DNA from: Siphonodentalium dalli
Lineage: Eukaryota; Mollusca; Scaphopoda; Gadilida; Siphonodentaliidae
Length of the DNA: 64,000 nucleotides
NCBI GenBank assembly: GCA_032622095.1
Contig: CP136062.1
Coordinates: forward strand, 196,549,887-196,613,886
Reading direction: 5' to 3'
Of the stretch, positions 11,701 to 23,198 are shown piece by piece. A program made the translations under genes and the position numbers. Under the pieces are notes generated by a model. That model worked only from the letters and a program-made list of their open reading frames with translations, was not told the origin of the DNA and made no database searches. How positions within the stretch are numbered: position 1 is the first letter of the stretch; each line of letters opens with the position of its first letter.

Positions 11701-12163
11701 AAAACCTGTTTTTTTACAGACAGTATACCCTACCGTAACAGTGACCCTGAACAACACACAGCATAAATCAATTACCCGGTACCCGATCGATCATTCTCAT
11801 TCTTATTTGTCCAGTAATACAGTCCACAAGAACGTCAATATATACATGGTATGCTTAACCACATCACAACATTTTACAATCACAGTCCCAAACACAATTC
11901 AAGCGAGCGTTGTGTATTTTTTCCCTTTGCTGTCGAACCATGCAATATTCACAATATTTACAATACGGTCTCAATATGGTTAAATTTACTAATTAAACTG
12001 TTTATGTTAAATTCAGCTGCACATAGCGTTGGAACATTTGCAAACCTTAAATATTGCACACCATCGACCACTTTAGCCGGTTAATAAGGGAAATTTAAAG
12101 TTATTCTGAAGACAAACAAATAATCTATTGTTTTTTATTATCATTGTTGTTGCTAAAGAAATA
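11701..12163. other. Spacer, no gene recognised
   Basis: AT-rich sequence between the LINE tail and the inverted-repeat element. No domain is recognised in the short open frames. Confidence 0.3.
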
Positions 12164-13805
12164 GTCGGATTCCTTATGTCGAAAAAAATGGTCGCGCGTT
12201 TTCGGAATGTTAAAAGCGATATGAGAACAGTTTCTACACCACCAGTGTGTCTATTTTCAGAATCTACCTGTTTCCAGCTTGATATTTTAGTGGAAACAGG
12301 TTTGTGTGAGGCTTTTGTTTGTGTACCTCTCTATTTTGTCCCCGTCCACCTGGTAATAAAAACATGCTATTACGCATAGCAAGTTCGGTAAGTGGCTTTC
12401 TTTGTTCTTGGAAATCGAAAAACATGGGGAGGTCTTGCCACAAATTACTTAATTACATATCTTAATAAGGAATAGTGTCATAATATCATCAGATGAATTG
12501 TATTTATGACTGCATTTTCAATTTTCTTTCCCAAATATTAAGGTATTGTATATTCTTAATATGAGCTACATCACATATAGACGAACATGAACAATCTACA
12601 AGGATATCTTGATCATATGCCACAAACAAAACTTCGATACATCGATTTTTGGTAAATATATCGCAGAAAAGCTAACCCTACCCCCACCCTCGCTGATTTC
12701 ACAAGTCAGAATCCTTTGGTCGAAAACAATGGTCGCGCCATTTCGGATTGTCTAAGACGATATGCGAACGGATTATTTATCAATAGCGTGTCTACTTTCA
12801 GAGTTTACCTGTGTCCAGTTGACATTTTATTGGAAAAAAGTGTTTTTGGACTGTTTTAAGAATTTAAAGAGCGTTTTCTTATTATACAAATATTAATCCT
12901 CATAACTAACTTTCTGGTGGACTGTGCGAGTTGAAATTAACAAAAGTATCAACTATGGCGGTCTACTTTCAGAGTCTACTTGTTTCCAGTCTGACAATTT
13001 TAGTGGAAACAAATTGTGTGGATGGTTTTAAAAATTTAAAGAGCGTTTCCTGATTATACAGATATTAACTAACACGATTAGCCTTTTCATGAATTGTGCG
13101 AGTTTAAATTATGCACATATGTCAAGTATGACTCTGAAATGTATTTTTGAGAATGGTGTCGTCAGATAAGTATCCGCGGGTGCATTACTACAGTTGCGAA
13201 CAAAACTAATGTTGGACCCTATAGAGAGCGTTTCCTGGTTATAAAAAATATAACTAACACGATTAGCCTTATCATGAATTGTGCGAGTTCAAATTATGCA
13301 CATATATCAAGTATGACTCTGAAATGTATTTGTGAGAATATTGGTATCGTCAGATAAGTCTCTGTGGGTACAGTACTACAGTTGCGATCAAAATTTAACG
13401 TTGAACCATATAGATAGTTTGACAATTTACTCAAATGTTCACAGTGGTGGAACTTAATTGCTATCATATATGTATGGCTCTTACATGTAATCTATCGTAA
13501 CTACATGTGATTTTACAAAATTAACTTGCAATATAGTCAGGCCACCAGATACAGTAGTTGATAAAAAATGTGGTTAACATCAATCATATACATCACAATC
13601 ACGTGCTTCAGTGATAATGTCCACTATTCTACAAATGTAATGTGTATCAAGACTAAAGTTTCAGGATATCGTTGTAAAATTGGTTGATGGTGTTTTTCAT
13701 CAATTGACAAAATTAATGTTTATTGCCAGGACGAAGTACCGCATAATACGGAGTTGTGTGCTAACAAATCTGCGAGTCATATTTATGTAAGTGTCAGTCA
13801 AAACT

Positions 13806-14889
13806 TTTAGGACATGGGAAATTTTTTTTTATTTCGTGACCACGAAATACTAATTCGTGGCCACGAAATAACTAATTCGTGGTCACGAAATAACTAATTG
13901 TGATATACGATCGTCAGTCCCATTGTTGTAATGGCAGCGGATAGAGATGATCTGGTTGTAGTTGTCCACCATCTTGGCATGAGCCACGGCGATTTGAGAT
14001 AAAGGGTGTTGTAGGGTGGCCCGTAAAACAAATTAAGTAATCATCCGTTTCACCAACCCGATTCAAAGTTGCCGCCGTCCTGTGGGGGGGGGGGGTAAAT
14101 AGGCACCCACGACATTCAGTATATCTTGGGGCCACCAACAGCACCAACTTATACCACATCAAACGGATAAGGGACCGAGAAATTGTATAGGTGCCATATT
14201 TGAACCCATCTGGGGTGGCCATTTTGGATCGGGGATGGTGAAAGCGGGTGAATATTTAGTTTGTCTCAGGGGTCACCCTACAACACACTGTACCATATAT
14301 GGACCCCTATGATCAGTTATCATTTTCGCTAGAGTGCATGGGCTGAAGGTGTGAAAATTTAGCTTGCTTTGCGAGCCACGGTACAACACCCTTTATTTTA
14401 TCTATATCGTTCAAGTGACCGAGAAATAATGTGTACCTCTTTGACCCCTTCTGAGCGGCGACCATTTTGGATCAGGTATGGTTGAAAGGGGGTGAAATTT
14501 ATAAGTTTGTTTTGGGCCCACCCTACTAAACCCCTTATTTGACTTAAATTGCCCAATATGCCGAGAGAAATGTCATTCCCATTCGATCCCTTGTGGTAAA
14601 AACTAATGAATATTCAGTTTGTCTTGGAGCCACCTGATCCGTGTTTCCCCATTCTCTCTGGGCTAGTTTATATCGGACGTTCCTATCCGCATAGAGCCGG
14701 GGTCCCACGCCATAAGGTTGTTTATAGTAGCTTCTTTGCGATCGTATGCATTGTTTCTAAAACATCAACTTAGTGTAACCATACCGTAAATGTATCTGGA
14801 TATATGCAAAGGCCACGAATATAGTTATTTCGTGGCCATGAATTAGTATTTCGTGGCCACAAAATAAAAAACAAATCCCATGTCCTAAA
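13806..14889. mobile_element. Inverted-repeat element with internal palindromes, 1084 bp
   Basis: The left terminus TTTAGGACATGGGA returns inverted at the right (TCCCATGTCCTAAA). Each arm then continues with copies of the palindrome ATTTCGTGGCCACGAAAT or one-base variants: three on the left at 13830-13900, two on the right at 14823-14868. The interior holds degenerate direct repeats with CATTTTGGATCGGG and TTTAGTTTGTCTC (near 14220, 14460 and 14610). No transposase is present and no clear target duplication was seen. Confidence 0.75.
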
Positions 14890-15925
14890 CCAGCCACCGT
14901 AGCTTATGGATCATTCTGTTTTAGTATTAAATTTGGAGAAACCCGACCAGCATCAATGTAACATCTACAACAACTCATCTATGCCAATGATATGTTTAGC
15001 CATATACATGTGGATAGGGTGGTATTGTTTAAATATGTTAAACAATGTTATCATGTCCATATGTATTGCTAAATATTGCTGGGCTTATATAGATGGTTGT
15101 TCTATAATTCCTGGTCGGGTTTATCCGATGCAGTTAATACTCAAATGTGAAATTTGAGATATACCTGGTCGTCAAAGTGAACCAGATGTCTTATTTAAGG
15201 CTAGCAACGGTTGCTAATCAAATACCACAATGGTGTACTAATCAGTCATTGGTATTGCCTTAATTTAGTCAGTGTCTAATCACATGGTGCTGGTTTTGTT
15301 CAAAGTTGGGCACATGCATGTCTAAAACTATGCAGCCATGTTCTACATAGGCCACTGATCATTATAAGATCGGGAGACTTTGCCACCGGTCCCGATAGCT
15401 CCTTAGTAACGGTTACTAAGCACCTACTCGGAATTTGCAGGAAAATGCAACTATGGTTGATATTTATTTTACTCATTAAGCTCTACTTTATTGGAAATTC
15501 GAATTTATTTGATTTTCACAACTATACACCAAGCGTGGAGATTAACTGTGGTCAGAATTAATGATGGTGAATGTTGGGTTTCAGTCACTGTACTGAAGTT
15601 GGCCAAAAGTAACTGGCGTGGGAAGTGTGAAAGCAAAGCCTATACTGCTATAGTAAAGATCTCAGCTGCACCGAAATGTCCATTTATCAGTAGCACAAAT
15701 CCTGCAAAAAACACAGATTCTCTCAGTGCATGTGGGATAAACTCCGATGACAACGTTTGAGTTAATGACAACGAACAAATACCATCTATACATGTGTATT
15801 TGTGACACTACATCCCGTTATGATCAACGATGTGGTTTTAAAACTAGTCAGTGGACAACAGGACAGACAAGTATCAAATAAAACAATAATATAATATGTA
15901 ATCACATCGTGAACAGTCTTGTTAT
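14890..15925. other. Spacer inside the composite element, no gene recognised
   Basis: Only short open frames (83 and 89 codons) with no recognisable domain. No structured repeat is obvious. Confidence 0.3.
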
Positions 15926-16517
15926 GCCCCCGATCTCCGATGGAGATTTGGGGGTATATAGTGGAGCCCTCCGTCGGTCCGTCCTTCCGTCCTTCTGTCC
16001 TTCCGTCCGTCCGTACGAACGTTTCAACTCATAACTTTGGTTTCGCTAACTCAATTCAGTTGATCTTTGGTAAGCTAATAGACCAGCCGGGGGACAAGAT
16101 TTCCCCATAACTGCGGTTTCGTCCGCCCATTTTTTCCAGAGTTACGCCCCTTTTTGGACTTAGAAAATTCAGGCTTTCCGCTACTTTTTTTGGTTTCCAG
16201 ATGATAACTTGATTTTGGATTGTTTATTTGCAAAACCCGTTTTTTTTTGTGTATTACCAATATCGGTCAAGGTAAAATTTCGGTTCAATCGGATAATTTT
16301 TGTGAGAGTTATGACCCTTTTTCGACTTAAAAAATTCAGTTTTTTTTTTAGAAAATTCAGTTTTCCTTCTATTTTTGTGGCACCAGACCAAATTTGAAGC
16401 TAATATAGAACAACATTCGTACTAAATACTCATGAATAAAATAACTTTACAAAGTGCCATTTAATAAGTATTTGCACAAAAATAAGAAAAATCCTCTCTG
16501 ATTGTACAGTCGGGGGC
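15926..16517. mobile_element. MITE-like element with GCCCCCGA ends, 592 bp
   Basis: Perfect 8-bp terminal inverted repeats (GCCCCCGA and TCGGGGGC) are flanked by GTTA on both sides. Inside the left end lies the palindrome ATCTCCGATGGAGAT, followed by a run of GTCCTTCCGTCC repeats at 15970-16012. The body includes ACCCTTTTTCGACTTAAAAA. Related degenerate sequence occurs at 1895-2131. Confidence 0.65.
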
Positions 16518-17297
16518 GTTACCTCCGCCCAGCGGTGCACTTGTTGTGAATATTTTCATTTGATTCAACAGTCTGCATCTTGTCAAAATAAAAAAAACAG
16601 TCAACACTTACTTTTGCCAATTACTGTATCTTGAGGCATAACTATATCATATCTTGCTACTATGAAATCACGGATAGTTACTGTGGGTCAAACACGAGTG
16701 GTAAACTTCATATATAGTTGCGCACGATTGCCAATCAATATCAAGTGATATACAATCAACGTTTGAGGATAACACAAAATTCTCCATAGGGTTAAGTGTT
16801 AAATTTTTATCGCAACTGTAGCCAGAAAGAATCATCTGATCACATCCATTCTTTTTAAAACTAAGTCTGTGTTTCATACTTAGTATTTTTTAGGAATATC
16901 AGTACCCGCATATCATCATACGCAAAGTGGCGCCATTTATCCAAAGTACTAGAATCTCCATAGGGCTCAGTGTTAAATTTTGATCACAACTGTAGCCAAC
17001 AAGAATTAACCGATCACATCAAAATTTTCAAAAATACATGTAACGGTCATATCTAGTAGTTTGGAGAAGTTTCAAATCGCACCGATCACCATACGCCAGA
17101 TGGCACCATCTATCGTTTTCTGTAAATGCGAAACGCTCTCTAAATTATGTTGACCCCGATTTAGGCCGACCCGCCAAAATTCAAGAATGGAAACAAGTCA
17201 ATCCTGAAAACACACCTACTAGGCATACATAATCCGTTTTCAGATCGCTTTTAACAAACCAAAAATGCAAAATGACATAAGGAATCCGACTAAAAGT

Positions 17298-17510
17298 CCA
17301 TTTCAGGCAAAAAATATATCAAGGTAGTACCTAGTATCAATTATTGGTCTTGAACGGCGATTGTTAAAATTGTCCTAACACATAGTATGGCTTTAAATAT
17401 TTTCTAATTGCATGTCACAGGTAAGAAAGTAGGCCAGGGCATGGAAGAGTGAAACTCTTCCATGTTTTGGACAGAGAGCATGAATGAGTGAATGTATTTT
17501 GTCTCTTTTA
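17298..17510. other. Spacer between inverted-repeat elements
   Basis: Short AT-rich sequence with the weak inverted motif AGTGAAACTCTTCCATG. No gene is recognised. Confidence 0.3.
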
Positions 17511-20500
17511 GTCGGGGAGCCAATAAGGTCCACCTGCACCCCCCGATAATTACAAATAACCTTATTTTTATTGTTCCCTATGGTATCCAGATAAAGAATC
17601 CGGATTTCACCGAAAAATAAAGGTGGCCCTACTAGGTGCTAGAGCCATTTGAAGCCAAGATGGCCGCCATTTCCTCTAATTCCGACCAGCTGTATTTAAT
17701 CTTTGTAATAGATCGGTTGTAGCAAAAGACACAGACAAAATGTATGCCATTTTGTTGGTATGATGTCCTTCTTCAAAATGACGGCTAATAATTTCGAAAA
17801 GAATTCAAAATGGCCGCCGAAAAATGACGTCATATGCACGAAAATAGGAAATTTAATTAATATTTCACCACATCTTCCATTTTTCTTCACATTAATCATT
17901 AGTAAATGGCAATGTTTTTGAGACAGTCATCAAGCGTGATATTATAGCGTAATTTTAAGACATTTTCCATTGACGAGGGTTCCGTAATAGATACAGAAAG
18001 AGGATTTAAAAAAGAGGGGTGAAATTTTCGATTTTTTTGCAAGACGATTTTGATATCATTTTATCGACAAACCACACAGGCTGTTAATAACATGTCAACA
18101 ACTATGTGCTTTATTTTATTGGACGGATGTTTTACTTCATTGGGAATGAAATTGGTTTAGAAAATTTCCAAAATGGCCGCCGAAAATATGAAAAATGGTA
18201 AATATTGCCCCAGGGTGTCCTGCAATGGCTTACAAGTTGTGGTTGATATATAAAATTGGCTAATCTGTATTATATACATTGAATACTAACATGTCTGATG
18301 CACCATAGATCATTGTTACTATTGTCACCACTGACATCACCAGAAATATTGGATTTTTCTCTCACAAACTTGACATAAATATCGGCAAAAATTAACTTTT
18401 CAGGGTTGGACAATTTTTTTAAGTAAAATGCAACTATCATTGGTATCAAAGGTATTTATTGTTTTGGTCTATCTTAAATGTGTCACACTACGGTGTTTAT
18501 AGACCAAATTGCTCAAGATGGGTTCCAAAATGGCAACCAAATTTGTAAAAAGTTAATTTTTTACATATATCCCGAACATTATTATCTGCGTTATCCGACA
18601 AGGTAGCAAACTGTGACTCACTTGGTTATTATACGTGTCAGTTAATTAACTGACAACTACGTTCTATTCTGTTTGTCTCAGTTACGTATGGGGCATGACA
18701 AATTCATTTTAAAGTTGCAGTATGGAATTTTGCGGAGAACCTCTTTTGTGATTCTGGCCATATTATTGAAAGGAAATGAGCAGAACTTTGAGACGGAACT
18801 GAGATGAACCATAATATGTGGCTATTCTGGCCCATTATGATAAAAAGTGAACAACTGGATAAAAGATGGATGCCAAGATGGCAGCCAGGGAGTTACTGTT
18901 TGATCATAGGTGATGTGAATATGTATACAGGGAGTTACTGTATGGTCATGAATGATGTGAATAGGTATACAAGGGGTGACTATATGGTTATGAGTGGGGT
19001 GTCCATGGTGAGATGCATAGGAATATAAGGAGTGGCTGTATGGGCATGTGTGAGGTGAATCGGTATACATGTAGTGACTGTACGGTGTATTGTTGTGTGT
19101 AGCCGATGTGACCGTATGGGCATTACTGTGGTGTATAGATATAACGAGAGTAGCTACATTGTCCGTGTGTTGTTTATGTATATATGGAGTGACTGTAAGG
19201 TCGTGGTGTGATGTATATGTGTACCGTGTGTGGCTGTATTGTGACATGTGGGTGTATATGTATACAGTTCTTCGATTTTGAGGCGCACGTGGATCTAAAA
19301 ACCAGCGAGTTATTAAATGCGCACGCCGAAAAATTTAAATGCGTGCGTCGGAATTTGCAGCCAGTGAACGAGATTTTAACAAACAGCACATCAATGGTTA
19401 AACGCCGACAAGACTATTCACCGTGTATCTTTCTCAGTAGCGATGACGTTGATTACGAACATAATAACAAAGATCAAAGCGGCCGCCGGCATCTTTCTCA
19501 CTCAATGATTGGGGTACACATCGTCACAACTGCTGCATGTGCGAGTTCCCGCAAAAAACAGTGTCAATTCTTTGGCAGCCTCGTTTGATGTTTCGGCATG
19601 CGGGATTCGCCGATTCATTTGAATATTATTGGCATAGATTAGGTTTTAAGTTTAACTATACTTCGAAGCTATACTTCTAAGCCAGTATCTCTCGACTCGG
19701 AGAAAAACGAAAAATGGACATTGGAGCCTCCTCAAATACCGACTATATCAAAACGAAAGAGAGCCCCGGTTGATTCGTCGGATTCCGGTGAATCTGATTG
19801 CGGTAACGATTCCACTTCCGAGTTTGAAGTTTTAAGAGACTGCGAGTCTGGTGAGCATGCGCTCTCAGACGCGGAAGTGGACTCATTACCGTGATTAGAT
19901 TCACCTGGATTGCCAGATAATCGGATTATTGTGGACTAGATATTGTACTACAATATAAACATATGTTTTTATTTCTGTTTTCACTTTAAGTTGCCAAAGG
20001 CACACTTGGAATTACATGTGTGTATCATTATAATTGTGTTTGTCTTTATTCAGTAATCATTTCATCCATGTTAATTTGAATTGTGTTCCCGCAAAAAAAG
20101 GCGCGCGCAAATTCCAAAAGCTCCGAGCGATATATCGCGCACCTACGTTTTCCAAATTCGAAGGACTGTGTATATTTGTGCTGTCTGTATGATCATGGAT
20201 GGAGTGCGTAGATAAATAGGGAGTGATTTTATGGTTATGGGTAATGTGTATAGGTGCACATGGTATGCCTGTACGGTCAAGATTGAAGTTATATGCATAC
20301 CTGGAATAAGCTGGATGGTCATTGCCGAGCGTGTGGCTATATAGGGAGTGCCCTATTGGTAACGAGTGGGTCGTATATTTATATATGTTGTGGATGTATT
20401 ATCATCGGTGGTGTATAGGGTGTAGATGAATGATCATGGATGGCGTGTATGAGTATACAGTGAGTTGCTGAATTGTCATGTGTGAGGTGTATATGCAAGT

Positions 20501-22456
20501 ATGAAACGTATGAGTGGTCGTGTGTGCGGGTATTGGTATATTTGGAAGGGCTCATCATTGGTGAGGTGTATATGTATATCTGGATTGACTCTATGGTCAT
20601 GGGTATGGCGAATAGATATCATGTAGTGGATGTATGGTCCATGATGAGGTGAATAGGTATACAATGAGTGACTATGGTCGTGAATATGTATACATAGATT
20701 GACTATATGGTCAGGTGTAGGAGTATACCTGGTGTTCATGCACGGTGACGCATGGCTGTATCATCATTTGTGGCATGTACTGGTATAACCAAATATGGCT
20801 GTATGGTCAGGTGTACGTGTATAGAGTGGGTGACTATATTGTCTTTTGTATGGTGTTTATGTACATATGAGGTCATGGGTGGGTTGTACATGTGTAATTT
20901 GGGTGGCTATCGCTTTCCACAATAACTCAAGGATATGTTAATCAATCGAGAGGTCATGTCAAAGAGTTCTCCACATTGATAGTGTTTGTGTACATGGGAG
21001 AACTTTAAACGTGAAAAGCGATAGCCACCCATTACCACACAGTCATTCTGTATATACCTAAACACCACAGACACAACAATATAGTGACCAACTGTATAAA
21101 CGTACACCTGACCCATGACCATGGATGGCCATATAGCCATGAGTCACCATGCAGGCACATCGGGTATAATCCTAAACATGACCCATAACCATAGAGTCAC
21201 TCCTTGTATACCCATTCACCTCACCATTGGCCATACAGTCATCCCATGTATACCTATTCTCCACACACACATGGTCAAATAGACATTCAATATGTACATC
21301 AACACCACAACAATGACCTAACTAATACGTATAACAACCAAGTGAGTCATTATTTACTACCTTGTCGGATAACGCAGAGAATAATGTTCGGGATATATGT
21401 AAAAAATTAACTTTTTACAAATTTGGTTGCCATTTTGGAAGCCATCTTGGGCAATTTGGTCTATAAACACCGTAGTGTGACACATTTAAGATAGACCAAA
21501 ACAATAAATACATTTGATACCAATTATAGTTGCATTTTACTTAAAACAATTGTCCAACCCTCAAAAGTTAATTTTTGCCGATATTTATGTCAAGTTTGTG
21601 AGAGAAAAATCCAATATTTCTGGTGATGTCAGTGGAGACAATAGAAACAATGATCCATGGTGCATCAGACATGTTATCATTCAGTGTATATAATACAGAT
21701 TAGCCAATTTTATATATCAACCACAACTTGTAAGCCATTGCAGGATACCCTGGGGCAATATTTACCATTTTTCATATTTTCGGCGGCCATTTTGGAAATT
21801 TTCTAAACCAATTTAATTCCCAATGAAGTAAAACATCCGTCCAATAAAATAAAGCACATAGTTGTTGACATTCTATTAACAGCCCGTGTGGTTTGTCGTT
21901 AAAATGACTACCAAAATTGTCTTGCAAAAAAAATCGAAAATTTCACCCCTCTTTTTCAAATCCTCTTTCTGTATCTATTACGGAACCCTCGTCAATGGCA
22001 AATGTCTTAAAATTACGCTATGATATCACGCTTGATGACTGTCTCAAAAACATTGCCATTTACTAATGACTAATGTGAAGAAAAATGGAAGATATGGTGA
22101 AATATTAATTAAATTTCCTATTTTCGTGCATATGACGTCATTTTTCGGCGGCCATTTTGAATTTTTTTTTTTATTATTTGCCGTCATTTGAAGAAGGACA
22201 TCATACCAACAAAATGGCATACATTTTGTCTGTGTCTTTTGCTAACAACCGATCTATTACAACGATTAAATACAGCTGGTCGGAGTTAGAGGAAATGGCG
22301 GCCATCTTGGATTCAAATGGCTCTAGCACCTAGTAGGGCCACCTTTATTTTTCGGTGAAATCCGGATTCTTTATCTGGATACCATAGGGAACAATAAAAA
22401 TAAGGTTATTTTTAATCATCTGGGGGTGCAGGTGGACCTTATTGGCTCCCCGACTA
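17511..22456. mobile_element. Giant foldback element 1, about 4.9 kb
   Basis: The left terminus AGTCGGGGAGCCAATAAGGT is found inverted at the right end (ACCTTATTGGCTCCCCGACT). Long stretches of the two arms, for example 17950-18260 and 21720-22030, match base for base with only scattered changes. The arms converge on a core at about 20899-21032, where GGGTGGCTATCGCTTT returns as AAAGCGATAGCCACCC. The inner arms consist of degenerate minisatellite-like units with GTATACAGGGAGTGACTGTA and TATGGTCATG motifs, which give spurious His/Thr-rich open frames. The left arm is longer, partly because of a 904-bp insertion at 19265-20168. No transposase is seen. The structure resembles foldback (FB-type) elements. 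Confidence 0.85.
19265..20168 (+). mobile_element. 904-bp inverted-end insertion in the foldback left arm, with acidic ORF remnant
   Basis: The ends are inverted (CAGTTCTTCGATTTTG at left; the right end on the - strand is CAGTCCTTCGAATTTGG). They are flanked by the 6-bp direct repeat TGTATA at 19259-19264 and 20169-20174. The insertion is absent from the mirror arm. On the + strand two segments look coding. Positions 19272-19588 are open. About 19650-19894 ends at a stop after a charged tail with KRKRAPVDSSDSGESDCG and SDAEVDSLP. Neither matches a domain I can name. The insertion could be a non-autonomous DNA transposon carrying part of a transposase or captured gene. Confidence 0.6.
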
Positions 22457-23047
22457 TTTCTTTTGTTATTATTCTTCTTCTTCTGAGCCAATGCCATCAT
22501 ATATACCCATAGATATGCCGAGATTTTCATTTTTTTTTTAAATCACACTCAAATTAAAATGTCTATTCAGCAATGGTGTTGTCTGTCATTTTGATGGTAA
22601 CAGGAACCGGGTGGTATTTAGCGCAATACATTACCATCCATGCCTACCATAAGTTATCCTTTGCTGTGTTGGCATTTGACAGCTTACGCATAATGACCTA
22701 CTGCACATATGAGTTACGAATAGGGTGCTACAGATACATCACTAGAATATGTGCTGTGCTCTTTCTATCAGCTGTCGATTTTCAATAGTTCTGTGGTTAC
22801 GATTACGGATTCGAGAAACCAAGTATATGGGCAGGCGAGCTTTGCATGCATTCATCTAGTGTACAACTGACTATATTTGACATGTAACCAACACAATTAA
22901 ATACAAACATAACTATATCACAATACTGTGTGTGGCAAGACGATTGAACTCAATGAACGGCACTATTTTCTCCCAAATGGACTCGCAGTTGTCACTTCTG
23001 TGAAAATGTGTTTAGACCGTACGAAACACATATGACTACACTATATT
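22457..23047. other. Spacer with a dispersed repeat before the macrosatellite
   Basis: Positions 22575-22720 are an inverted relative of 9457-9610. The rest is AT-rich with no recognised gene. The macrosatellite unit begins at 23048. Confidence 0.45.
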
Positions 23048-23111
23048 TTTTATATAAAATCGGATAAATACCAACATCCCATCCGATCTATGGACGGGAC
23101 ATTCTATGTAG

Positions 23112-23198
23112 CACTCTACACTGCCTTTTAGTGTTTCGACCTATTTTGTCAACCAATTTAGAAATTGGTGAACCCGCAAGGTCTCATCAGGAGAGAGC
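23112..23198 (-). ncRNA. Hammerhead ribozyme-like motif, unit 1
   Basis: On the - strand the order is CTGATGA, stem II GACC/GGTC with a long loop, GAAA, stem III CACT/AGTG, then the cleavage-type UA and a GAG that pairs with the CTC before CTGATGA. The stem II loop contains a perfect 8-bp hairpin, ACCAATTT/AAATTGGT. All invariant core bases of a type I hammerhead are present. Activity is not shown. Confidence 0.85.

Larger units (their letters stand above)
12164..17297. mobile_element. Composite inverted-repeat element with nested insertions
   Basis: The left end (AGTCGGATTCCTTATGTC at 12164) returns inverted at the right (GACATAAGGAATCCGACT ending near 17290). The left arm (to about 13440) and right arm (from about 16650) contain diverged roughly 185-bp subrepeats in opposite orientation. 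Their landmarks are GAGCGTTTCCTGATTATA, CTACAGTTGCGA and ACCCTATAGAG. Two further elements sit between the arms (13806-14889 and 15926-16517). No coding capacity is recognised. The arms are diverged, so the element is older than the foldback at 17511. Confidence 0.55.

Noticed and set aside
18822-19247. His/Thr-rich open frames in the foldback arms (also near 20476-20739, 59254-59589 and 60256-60666)
   Set aside because: They arise from degenerate minisatellite units of the arms on both strands; there is no domain or start context.
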